Both the position numbers and the translations under genes were made by a program. Shown in pieces: positions 47,691 through 57,189 of a stretch of DNA of 64,000 nucleotides. Under the pieces are notes generated by a model that was not told where the DNA came from, did no database searches, and was given only the letters and a program-made list of their open reading frames with translations. The DNA is from Knoxdaviesia capensis (taxonomy: Eukaryota > Ascomycota > Sordariomycetes > Microascales > Gondwanamycetaceae). Location of the stretch: positions 62,001 through 126,000 of the forward strand of contig LNGK01000013.1 in assembly GCA_001510575.1 (NCBI GenBank). The letters run 5' to 3'. Each line of letters begins with the position of its first letter. Positions within the stretch are counted from its first letter, which is position 1.

Positions 47691-48460
47691 ACACGCCTCC
47701 ACGTGGTTAAGCTTCTTCTCCTACTACGTAACGTCGATACCGTGAGTTTTTAATTCTTTAGCTAGTATAGCCTACTAGATTTTATTATAGACCTCGATTC
47801 TTCCCGCGCTTTTATAACTTCCGGGGGGTACTATCACGACCTTCGCGCCTCTTTTCTCTATACCTACTTTAAATACGCTTTTAAAAGCTAGGCTATCGTC
47901 GATATAGATAAGCGGGGGTTTTACCTAAAGCGATAATAGCACCGCTACCGCGGTCTCTAGTATCTCCGCTACGGTCGTCGAACGAACCGGTCTTAGCTAT
48001 ATAAACCGTGTGAAGTAATCGATTAGAACTAGGACGTATAGTAGACCCCCTTTAGTCGGTAGAGGTCCTACGTAGTCTATGCCTATAACGGACATTAGGC
48101 CCCATACGGCTACCGGCTAGCTCGGACTCGGAGGTCTACGTGGGCCGTACGCCGCACATAGCACGCAGCCTACGCACCACGCCACAACGTCCCGGGATAG
48201 GGTCGGCCACTAGTAGCGGGTTTGGATGCTCCGCCTCGTCACAACCGGGCCTGGGTGCCCACAGTCCTCGTGAAATTTCTTCAGCAAGGCCGGCACGGCC
48301 GGCTCGTCAACGCACTCTTTCCATGTGTCCGCAATCTTTCGCCACAGCGTCCCCTCCGGGAGCCGGAACGCGGCTGCAGACGGGTTGAGCAGAACCATCT
48401 TCCCAGACTATGACTGCAGTGACGTGACTGCCCTGGAGAACCTGGGAGAGGTCGGTGATG
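47690..48460 (-). mobile_element. RIP-mutated LTR-retrotransposon integrase fragment
   Basis: Read on the minus strand from about 48,400, the DNA encodes an integrase zinc-binding module (ALLKKFHEDCGHPG, then RYxWPTLSRDVVAWCVGC, an HHCC pattern). A catalytic core follows with GIDYVGPL (first Asp), LVLIDYFTRFI, IYIDDSLAFKS (second Asp) and an RIEVYNK block that may hold the Glu. Several in-frame stops are TAG, most at places where family members have Trp (TGG). TGG to TAG is what C-to-T change at CpA on the other strand produces. The stretch 47,740-48,110 is full of TpA and almost lacks CpA/TpG while keeping CpG, the mark of CpA-targeted RIP. Reverse transcriptase and LTRs are not found in the window. 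Confidence 0.75.
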
Positions 48461-48699
48461 CAGGCTGGGTGTGGAAGGATGGCCCGGGTGGGGTCGATGC
48501 GGTATTGGGCCGCACCTCGCACATGCGCGCAACGGCGAACATGTTCTCTAGGTCAGAATGGTACGGGGAGATATACAACCACATCAACAGAAACACAACC
48601 ACCTCGGTAGAGAACGACGCACAGCTGAAAGCAGTTGGTATCGGGGCCTACATGCCCTCGACGCACAGTGCCGACTCTGTCGAAGCTGGATGACTGGTG

Positions 48700-48943
48700 G
48701 GTAAAGGCATCGCCATCAACCGTTATCTACTCGGTGAATAATGTCTGTGGAGGGCCCTGGCGAATTGAAAGGACGATTAGAAGGACTCCAATAAGCAGAG
48801 CTTAATAGGAAGCGAGGGGAGTGTATAGAAGAGCTTTCAAACGGAGGGAGGAGGATAGGAAGAAGGATGAAGAACCAAGAAATCGGGGGAAGAGGAGTAT
48901 GTATAGAGGGGAGCAAAATAGAAGAAAAGCCGGAAAAGAAAAG

Positions 48944-48980
<37 letters not shown>

Positions 48981-49544
48981 TGTGTGTGTGTGTGCGTGAA
49001 TCACAGATATGAATCAGATGTGAATTAGAATGCTTGCAAAGAGCATGTAAAGGGATTGCGAGAAAAGAAGAGGAAAAGTGATTCACTCCAGGGTTAAGTG
49101 CATTCAGAACCAGTCACTACCTACATGAAAAACCATCCCTCTCTTGAAAAGGGAAGGAGGTCACATCGAGAATCTCGAAACCCTAAGACACCACCCTAAG
49201 ATACCACCCTAGAATGATTTAGCAGCTTTGACAGTACATAATCAGTGGGAGGTGAAGAAAATGTTATTGGGGAGTAAGTTTCCCGCAGCTTCCGGCGACC
49301 ATAAGCACTAGTGTAGGGCAAACCGGGCTGCATATCAGCGCCAAGAGGCTGTCGGAAGGAAGACGCAGGGGTCCTGGGGCCCGGCTGGTTGTGGGGATCA
49401 GGGGAGGTCGAGTTTGGCCGTCCATTGATTCCGCGTAGGTCCCCGTTCAAAAGGGGGACACCCGCATCTGGTTTCTGGAGGCACACACACACACACACAC
49501 ACACACATGGCTATATACCTCCAGTTAGTGTGCATACAAGAAAG
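48700..49544. other. Promoter region of the membrane-protein gene
   Basis: No gene supported. It contains a GA-then-GT microsatellite at about 48,948-48,995, three CACCCTAAG-like units at 49,177-49,213 (AAACCCTAAGACACCACCCTAAG and so on, a degenerate telobox cluster), and a CA microsatellite at about 49,483-49,507 immediately before the start codon. Confidence 0.55.
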
Positions 49545-50857
49545 ATGATATCTTCGAACAGCTTCCACTGGCTCGCCGTCCCCGCAATCGCGGCGAGCGG
49601 GCTCACCGGCCTGTACGGCACCATGCTCCTCGGCTTCCGCCACGGCCTGTTCGACAGCATCCAACTCGCCCTCGACCGCGCGAACCAGGCGCTCGCCACC
49701 GCCACCGGTGCAGACGCGGCGGCGGCGGACATCGCCTTCCTGACGGGGCCCACGCCGTTCCGCCTGGTGTTCTTCGGCGTGCCGGGCGTCGACCACATGC
49801 TGCAGTGGGTCGTGGCGTATTTCACGGTGGTGCTGGATGCGCCGCAGACGGTGGTTGAGCGGGCTGCGTACTGGTTCTTCATCGTGCAGTTCTGTGCTGG
49901 GTGGTGTTTGGTTTCCCTTGAGGGGTATCGGCGGGCAAATCGCGGGCGGGTTATCGCTAGGTACGTGTTCAAAAGCCTATCTGTGTGTAAGCTTGGGTCT
50001 GACGTCTTGGATCCAGGGTTACGGTTTTGGGAATGCTGGTGCAGATCATGTCGTGTAATCTGGTGATTTCGACGTACCTCATCTTCTATGTCCTCTCTCA
50101 GAGAAGACGGCCGACCCCCCGTCCCCCGGCGAACGGTACCTTGCCCGTCGAGGACGTGGATGCACTTCTGATCTCATTCACCAATATCCTGACGTTCATC
50201 ATCCCCGCTATCATGATGGCGCTCCCATCCCCGTCGATCGTCTCCGCCAATGGCCACTACATCTGGGACGCTGTGTGGCAGTTTTTCCCACTCACCCAGT
50301 ATCTCATTCACACCGCCCTAAAAGCCGTCCTCCCCTCCAGCAAACCCGCACACAACTCTGCCAAAGCGAGCCGGCGTGGCGGCTACGGCCTGCAGAGGCT
50401 GTACCAGTACATCCTGGGCCTGTGCGTCCTCTCGCAATCGGGTATTCTGGCGCTGGCGCTCACCCCAGCCTCGGCCGCCGCCGCGTCGATCCCCGCGCTG
50501 CAGCCGATCCTGGAGACCGTGACCCTGCGGAGTCTGTTCGAAATCCCCGTGTGGACCGGCGCCCCGCGGGTGGACCCGGCCACCGCGGTAGCAAACAACG
50601 GGGCGGGGCTGGCGGTGCTGGCGGTGCAGTTCCTGCACTTTGATGTCTTCGGCGGGCATTTTGCGATTTTGTCGTGGGCCATGTTCATGTACTTGTCCAG
50701 TGGTCGGCGCGAGGGACGTTCTGAGCGCCCCGGGGTCGTGAGGAGTACCGTCACGGCCGTGTTCTGGCTTTTGGCTGGCGGTCCAGTTGCGCTCGCAACG
50801 GTTCTTCTCCGAGAACTTGATCAGAGTCCCGTGGAATCTGACGGGAAGCGCGATTAA
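49545..50857 (+). CDS. Polytopic membrane protein of unknown function
   Basis: Two exons, 49545-49960 and 50017-50857, join in frame (...RVIA-R-VTVLGML) and give 418 residues. About seven to eight hydrophobic helices are visible: the N-terminal AIAASGLTGLYGTMLLGF, MLQWVVAYFTVVL, AAYWFFIVQFCAGWCLVSL, VTVLGMLVQIMSCNLVISTYLIFYV, ILTFIIPAIMMAL, YILGLCVLSQSGILALAL, a HFAILSWAMFMYLS helix and a last one before the short charged tail. Size and layout recall the integral-membrane proteins found in fungal meroterpenoid and indole-diterpene gene clusters, but I see no diagnostic motif and no cluster partners nearby. Codon use in exon 1 is strongly GC-ending, unlike the flanking repeat DNA. Function unassigned. 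Confidence 0.75.
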
Positions 50858-51061
50858 AATGGGTTCTAAAATGGGTTCGGAACTAGGTTAGGGGGTCGAT
50901 CTACGGGCACTGGCATAAAACAGACGAACATCTATGCTTTGAAACGTATTATTTATTTTTGGTTTAATCCGTAGAAAATCCATACAACTAACAAACACCT
51001 GATGCTTAGGCTCGCTATCAATATAGGACCTCGCATCAACTGAGCACCCCAGATCCTGCAG

Positions 51062-54000
51062 CTAAATTCGTGCATCATCCTCCAGACTCCGATCTTCCTC
51101 CACCACATCCTCCCGACTACCGCTATATGCCATTTCAAACCCCTTCACAGCCGGATCCTCCCGGTCCACGCGCTTGCTGTGCCGCGCATCCCACTTCGTC
51201 TGCTGCAGCTCGGCCGCCTCGTGCGAGTCGAGATGCCCCAGCAGCCCGCGCTTGCGTAGTCGCCGCCGTAGGCTGCGGCGCTGGTGGAAGCTCAGCATGG
51301 TCATGTCGATCGTCGCCGGGTCGATCCCACATAGATTGTCCCAGAAGTCCGCGAGCACGTCGCCGGCCTGGTCGCGGAAGCTGGCGGCCATTGCGCGGCC
51401 GGCGCCGTGCGTGGCCCATTCGTCTAGCACGTGGGGGATGGCATAGCCCCAGGTCGGGTCATCGGAGGACCACACGCAGGGCGCCTTGGAACACACCTCC
51501 GGGCGGCAGTATACTGAGCAGACGGCGGATTCTGCCGCGTACCAGATGGACAGCCACGCTATCAAAAGGCCGAGAATCGTGAAGCGGAATGGCGGATAGG
51601 TGAACAGCTTTGGGAGCGGGATGGGGAGATATGCGACACGTCCAGCTGGCTTTGCCCCCGACGCAGGCTTGGGGTTGGGTGCGGTGGGAGAAGCCTTCTC
51701 TGCCGATTTGGTGGTCGTTGACTTAGCTCCTGCATCGGCTTCGCGCCGATTTGACTTGTCTGACAGGCGCCGGCGAGTATCCGAGCTGGATTCGACAACT
51801 TGAACAGGGGCCACGGGGCTATCAGGAGCTGGCACGGGCTCTGCCGGGGCAGCCGGCTTTGTATCCGAGACCTTGTTGTCCGAGACCTTGCTGGCCAGCT
51901 TTTCGATGCCCTGCTTCGCAGTGCGAATGCCAATGAGGCCGGTTTTGAGAGTTCTGGCCATTTTATCCATGGCTTCCAGTTCGCGCTGCGGGTCGTCGAG
52001 TCTGAGCCGGTCCGAGTGCTTCGCCTCCTCGAGCGCCTGCGATGACATATCCGCAAGCACGCTGTCAATATCGGTGGAATCATCTGCCGTTCCCTTGTTC
52101 TGCGCCGTGAGCAGGAGGTAGTCCGAGAAGTCGTCCAGCGTCGAGTCTTCGATCTTGTGGGTTTGGAGAAGTTCGCGCAGGTCGTCTTTGACCGTTGGCG
52201 GCCGTGCGGTGTTGATGGGCTGGCGGCGGCGCGAGGTAGACTGGGACCGGGAGCGTTGTGAGTGTCGGGAATGGGCTGACTTTTCCGACAACGACTTGGA
52301 TTGGCGCCGATGTCCGGGTCTTATCGTCTGAAATCTATCATCCAGAAGGGATGCTTCTGAAAGCGGAACCGGCTCGTCCTTGACAACTGCCGACGAGTCA
52401 ACCTTCACCGGTGCAGGGGTCTCGACATATGCGCCGACCATCTTGGGAGTGGGGAGGATGGCTGGGGGCCCGGCAGTTTTGGGTGTTCGTGGAGGGATGC
52501 GTTTCGGAGCCGTAACTCCGTCAAGGGCATCATCACTGTCGTTATCGTCTTCTCCGTCCTCCGTACTTCCGTTGTCGGACACAGGCCGAGACGACGCCCA
52601 GTTGGAGCCGCGCTCCGATTGGTCTTCAGCAGGGGCAAAGAGCTTCATCTCGGCTGCGATGCGATCGGTCGGATCGGCATCTGAGAGTGCCATGCTGGAG
52701 CGCTTTTCTCTTGTCGAATCTGTAGACTTGGAGCGTCGAAGAATAGTGACCGACTTAGGGCGACCGCGTTCGTTCGACGCTTCAAATGCTGCATGTCGTT
52801 GTTCCGGTGACGACGGCGCTCTACGCCGTCCACTAGGGAGCAAAGATGTCACTGGTCCCGGTAGCAGCGGGTTTGCATTCGCGTCGATCGGGTTCTCTTC
52901 TGGTTTCGACTGCAGGTCGCTAGTGAGAGATTCGTGTCGGCGAGTTTGACTTGAAGGTTCTTTCGAGAACGCTGACTTTTGAAGGACTCGCTCAGGGGCT
53001 GCGTGAACGTCGGGAGATTTCGCGCCATTGGAAACTGGGCTGGAGCTGGTGGTTTGCGCAAGGCGGCGGAGGATGTCGCGGGGGTTGTATTCCGACTGGG
53101 GGCGCCGGTGCGGGTCGAAAAGGCGGGTGCGGGTGGTACCAGCGCGTATCAAGTCAACGGACTTGCTATTTCCGCCGTGATAGACGGTGACGGGGGTGTC
53201 CGGAATCTTTTCTTCAAGATAATGCTCACGGCCACCAAGTTGCTGTGGTGGTTTTGCGTTCTCAGAAGCTGGCATCGGAGGAGTGACCTCTTGAAACCTT
53301 TCGTCGGAGAACACCGGCGAAGTTGGCCGCGGCCGGGAATTGAGGTCGCGGATCTCTTCCAAGCGGCTTGAAGCGGCGGCTTTGCGTGAGCGAAGGTCCA
53401 ACTCGCGATCTCTAATCGCCTCGAGCTTGGCTTTGGGCGGGGGCGACATTTCCGGGGAATGAGGAGGTGACGAGTCATCAACGGTATTGAGAACTGGGGA
53501 TTTCGGGACCTCGTATGGGGTGGGAGATTCTTCACGGATGGGGGCGACATCGCTCACACGGCGCGGAGGTTCACGGGGAGCAGCGACGACTGGGGTTGGC
53601 GCTGGTCCTGTGCTGGGTGTAGGCCGGTGAGTTGTGAAGGTGCTGACAGGCGCGGTGGTTGCAGCTAACGCAAACGGGCGTTCATCGGGGTCGGTTTGGG
53701 GCAAAGGGGCGACAGACTTTTGGCGCTCCTGGATTTCCCGGAGTTTGGAGTTTGTCGACATACCAAACCGATTGCCGCGAAGTTCCGATTCGGTCTTGAT
53801 TCGGGGACTGTTGGATATTTGGAGTTCCCCAGCAGTGAAGTCGTCGTCAACATCCCACGCGTATGACTTTTGCGGGGAGCTGGAGAGAGGGATCGGGGCA
53901 CCCTGGGCAGGCGAGGGTGAAAGCCGGGGAATCTTGCTGTCCCGTACTGGTGACTCTGTTGCTGCTAAAGCGGGACCTTCCGAGGCTCTACGAGTCCAGC

Positions 54001-54844
54001 CAAAGTTGGATTGGGCGGGATCTGAAATGTTGCGCGCTGATCCTGGACTGACGTTGCTGTTTCGGGTATTGGGATTCTGGGGCCGCAGTGCGTCGGCTGT
54101 GGACCGACGAGATGATGGTTCGGGAGTTGTGACATCTCGGGGGGGCAAGTTTTCACGAGCCTTGAGGGCGTCAATCGAGCGTGGTGACCGCAAAGGCAGA
54201 CGGCTGTCGCCTGGGTTTGACGGGGCGGCGTTCTCACCGCCGACGACCAGAGAAAGCCGGCTTCTAGGACGGGGAATCTCTGAGATACGGCGACCGGAGG
54301 ACACCGAGCCCGAAGCCACGGGGCTCCGACTCCGGGAGTTGACATCTGTGGAGGGAGGGAAGGCGGCCGCCGAAGGAGGGCGAATGCCGTCGCCGCTGTG
54401 TCTCTGTCTTTGCGCAGGGCTTGGAGAAATGATGGGCGACGGGGGAACAGCAGTCTCACGGCCATCCGCTTCCTCTTCGGCCATTCTATATGCATCGATC
54501 AGGGAGAGGGGACGCCGACGTGCAGTGCCTGTGCTGCCTCCACCGCCAATTGGCTGGGCTGACGACGGAGTGCTTGGCCGGGGTCGAGGAATGCGGGTGC
54601 CCTGAGGGGTGGCCGAGATAGGACTGTTTGAGCGTGGGAAGCTGTCTGCAGCATTTGCGGGCTTGACGGGGATTGAGGTGTATCGAGAGTTGGGGGGAGG
54701 GATGGATGACGCAGAGTCTCCCGCAGACGGAATACGCGTAGACCCGAAGAGTGGTCGTCTTGCCGAGTGTTGAATGACGAGTTTTGACGACGGTTGTGAG
54801 GCCTGGCCCCGACCGGGCCCGGATGCGCCGTTGGAGTCGGCCAT
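51062..54844 (-). CDS. Large disordered protein with C-terminal membrane anchor
   Basis: Single exon, 1260 residues. The first 1080 residues are almost wholly Ser/Pro/Arg/Asp-rich and low in order, with many SP and RxxS sites. Exceptions are a short helical motif RRPLSLIDAYRMAEEEADGRE near residue 110 and helical segments with heptad character at about residues 880-990 (DDLRELLQTHKIEDSTLDDFSDYLLLT; DPQRELEAMDKMARTLKTGLIGIRTAKQGIEKLASKV). One membrane segment (FTILGLLIAWLSIWYAAESAV) lies at about 1088-1108. It is followed by a conserved-looking tail with Cys-containing CSVYCRPEVCSKAPCVW, probably lumenal or perinuclear, and a helix-rich end with RRSLRRRLRKRGLL. This suits a tail-anchored organiser of the ER or nuclear envelope. 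No family is recognised. Confidence 0.8.
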   Translation of the reverse strand: MADSNGASGPGRGQASQPSSKLVIQHSARRPLFGSTRIPSAGDSASSIPPPNSRYTSIPVKPANAADSFPRSNSPISATPQGTRIPRPRPSTPSSAQPIGGGGSTGTARRRPLSLIDAYRMAEEEADGRETAVPPSPIISPSPAQRQRHSGDGIRPPSAAAFPPSTDVNSRSRSPVASGSVSSGRRISEIPRPRSRLSLVVGGENAAPSNPGDSRLPLRSPRSIDALKARENLPPRDVTTPEPSSRRSTADALRPQNPNTRNSNVSPGSARNISDPAQSNFGWTRRASEGPALAATESPVRDSKIPRLSPSPAQGAPIPLSSSPQKSYAWDVDDDFTAGELQISNSPRIKTESELRGNRFGMSTNSKLREIQERQKSVAPLPQTDPDERPFALAATTAPVSTFTTHRPTPSTGPAPTPVVAAPREPPRRVSDVAPIREESPTPYEVPKSPVLNTVDDSSPPHSPEMSPPPKAKLEAIRDRELDLRSRKAAASSRLEEIRDLNSRPRPTSPVFSDERFQEVTPPMPASENAKPPQQLGGREHYLEEKIPDTPVTVYHGGNSKSVDLIRAGTTRTRLFDPHRRPQSEYNPRDILRRLAQTTSSSPVSNGAKSPDVHAAPERVLQKSAFSKEPSSQTRRHESLTSDLQSKPEENPIDANANPLLPGPVTSLLPSGRRRAPSSPEQRHAAFEASNERGRPKSVTILRRSKSTDSTREKRSSMALSDADPTDRIAAEMKLFAPAEDQSERGSNWASSRPVSDNGSTEDGEDDNDSDDALDGVTAPKRIPPRTPKTAGPPAILPTPKMVGAYVETPAPVKVDSSAVVKDEPVPLSEASLLDDRFQTIRPGHRRQSKSLSEKSAHSRHSQRSRSQSTSRRRQPINTARPPTVKDDLRELLQTHKIEDSTLDDFSDYLLLTAQNKGTADDSTDIDSVLADMSSQALEEAKHSDRLRLDDPQRELEAMDKMARTLKTGLIGIRTAKQGIEKLASKVSDNKVSDTKPAAPAEPVPAPDSPVAPVQVVESSSDTRRRLSDKSNRREADAGAKSTTTKSAEKASPTAPNPKPASGAKPAGRVAYLPIPLPKLFTYPPFRFTILGLLIAWLSIWYAAESAVCSVYCRPEVCSKAPCVWSSDDPTWGYAIPHVLDEWATHGAGRAMAASFRDQAGDVLADFWDNLCGIDPATIDMTMLSFHQRRSLRRRLRKRGLLGHLDSHEAAELQQTKWDARHSKRVDREDPAVKGFEMAYSGSREDVVEEDRSLEDDARI

Positions 54845-57189
54845 TGGGAGAGGAAAGCTGGGATGCGGCGATTTGGGTGGCCGTGGGTGATGTGAAGCAG
54901 ACCGGAGCTATGTATGAACGGAAGAGACTTTAGCAACGCCGGCTAACTTGGTTGATGACGGAGAGTGACAGAAGTGGTGAACGAAGTTCGGCGGTGAGAT
55001 GTGGGCGGGAGCTCACTGGCCAGGTGAGAGAAAATAAAAATGAGTGTGAGGACAGCGGCGAGAGCTGAGGCCAAGAAGAGGAAGAGAAGAAAAGAAGACA
55101 GGAAAGAAGAAAAGAGGAGGGATCGACAGAAACAAGAAGCACACGAGAAGGAACGAGAGACAAGGAGCGGTATATGCTGTGGCGAGACCGCAAGTAGTTA
55201 GAGAACCAGAGTTGCTGGAGTCGTCATTTGCTGGATTGGATGAGCATAGCTCTAAGCGACCAACGACGGACGACGAAACGAGTGGACACACAAACGCAGA
55301 ATGGAGATGATTCGCAGAACCTGAAGAAAAACAGAAGAAGAAAAAGGAAGTAAGAGAAGAGAGAAAAGACGACGTGGCGAGTACGAGGTGGATAACGGAC
55401 TGACAGTACTTTACGGAGTACGAGGCTTGTTATCGTTGTCGGGGATGGGCGAGGCACAGGAGAGAAAGAGAACAAAGTGGCTGTTGTGTTTATTCCTCGA
55501 AGAAACCAATAAACAGGGGCAGGGCAGGTGTTCGTTCTATCCACAGTGGGACGGGATTAATTTCGTGCTTGGGGTTGTGCAGCAGTTCTTGAGACCTTGG
55601 GAGATGGTCGTTGATAAACAAACCAAACCCACACTGTAGATCACGAAGAAAGCGGACCAGGAAAATGCAGCGGTGGGATAGGTATTTTTATCTTGGAACC
55701 AATAATCGAGGACGGAAGTACGTACTGGATTTGTAAGGAACTGAGTCGACCTGAATTCTGGCCACAAACGGGATGGAATGATTACTCGTACATCGTGGAG
55801 TTGACAGATTCCGTGGTGGGAGAAATGCATGTGTATGTAATAGGAGACAAGATAGGGTTTCCATTTTTTTCCCGGTCGTTGGACAAGTCGCGTCGCGTGT
55901 CAACCCTGCTGAGAAATGATAGGGCAGCATGTACCTGCTGACGCATCTTTGGCTGGAAGGTACTTGCGCTGCTATTGCCTATGTTCCGATGGCTTGGGCC
56001 TGATGGGATGAGTTCCGTGCGCTGATTGGCCGAAGTTCCAATTTTTTTGCCCTCAATTATGCAAGGCTTTAATACCGACCAAAGCGTTTTTGCGCGGTCT
56101 GTGCAAATTATGCGCTGCCAATGTGGTGATACTGCTCTGAGTTAATCACCTTTACGCCGTCAATTGTTGCTTGAGTGGAAGTAGGTGCATACGGGACAGG
56201 ACAGTCAGAACCTATGTGTGAGCATTCCATCTGTATGCACAGGAGATGGCCTGCTCATCATCATTCTGGATAAACTCCCAGTGCCGTGGCTGTACTCCCG
56301 GCCCGCCAGACATCCGGAACAAAAAATATCCACAGTCTTCCGGGGGGAGGGGGGGGGGGGGGGGGCACACCCACCCTGCAGAAACCACTCCCAGTTTCGC
56401 GGTCTCTGGCTGAGGATTGCCTTCGGAGTCCTTTCTTTTTCTTCCCAGTCTTTACAACTTTACTTAAAATGTTCCACGGGCCACATACCGGCGCTTGAAG
56501 TTTCGATTTTCCTGATTGGCGGGCGAATCTACAGTACACACTGGACTCGCTTGTGCCCGTCTGCTAGGACGACTGCTAAACTTTATATGCACTCACTGCA
56601 TGTTGTTTGTTCTAGAGTTCCTGTGACACTGGTGCAATTTTTTTCTGGAACTCCCCGCCGTTCTCTCGGGCCGCTCCGGTGCTAATAATATAGCCTCGGG
56701 TTTGCCCCTCAAGTCGGCATCTCACCAACAGACGCCGGCGATGCCATTGCTGCCAGTTGGAAAAATGATGTTTGTTTCAACAAGGAGATTCGCTACAGCC
56801 AAGCAGCCTTTCTTTTCCGTTTTATCTACGACTTAATAGACCAAAACTCGGGCCCGGAAAATGGCTTGCCCGTTTGTAGCAGTCGCCGCGGTTTGTCCCA
56901 AAGTGGAAGTGAGGCTAAAGGCATATCCTACCCAAATTCCAGCCGCCATACCCCGCGGGGGCCGGCAACACTCCGTCGGTGCGTGTCATGATGCACATAC
57001 CGCCATGAAAACAGTCATAGGTACTTGTTAGCTGTGTGTTTGCGTGCATACGAGTGCAGGTAATTCGTAAAGTGTAGTTAAAAGATTGGCTTGGTTACTG
57101 TTAATTCCATTGCCAACTCGTTCGTCTCAACCTCGAGATGTCTAGACAAGTCTCTGATAGCGTTCAGCTCAAGAAGCCTTTCGTTCATC
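54845..57189. other. Divergent intergenic region
   Basis: No gene supported. Next to 54,845 the plus strand is purine-rich for 300 bp, the pyrimidine-rich leader of the minus-strand gene. A TACGGAGTAC palindrome lies near 55,412. A poly-G run of about 25 bases, interrupted once by A, is at 56,341-56,366. The remainder holds the promoter of the deaminase-fold gene. Short frames show no motifs. Confidence 0.6.

Noticed and set aside
53634..54605. 323-residue plus-strand frame opposite the large disordered protein
   Set aside because: It lies antisense to a continuous 1260-codon frame, has no motif and is Arg/Gly/Ser-rich as expected for an antisense shadow.
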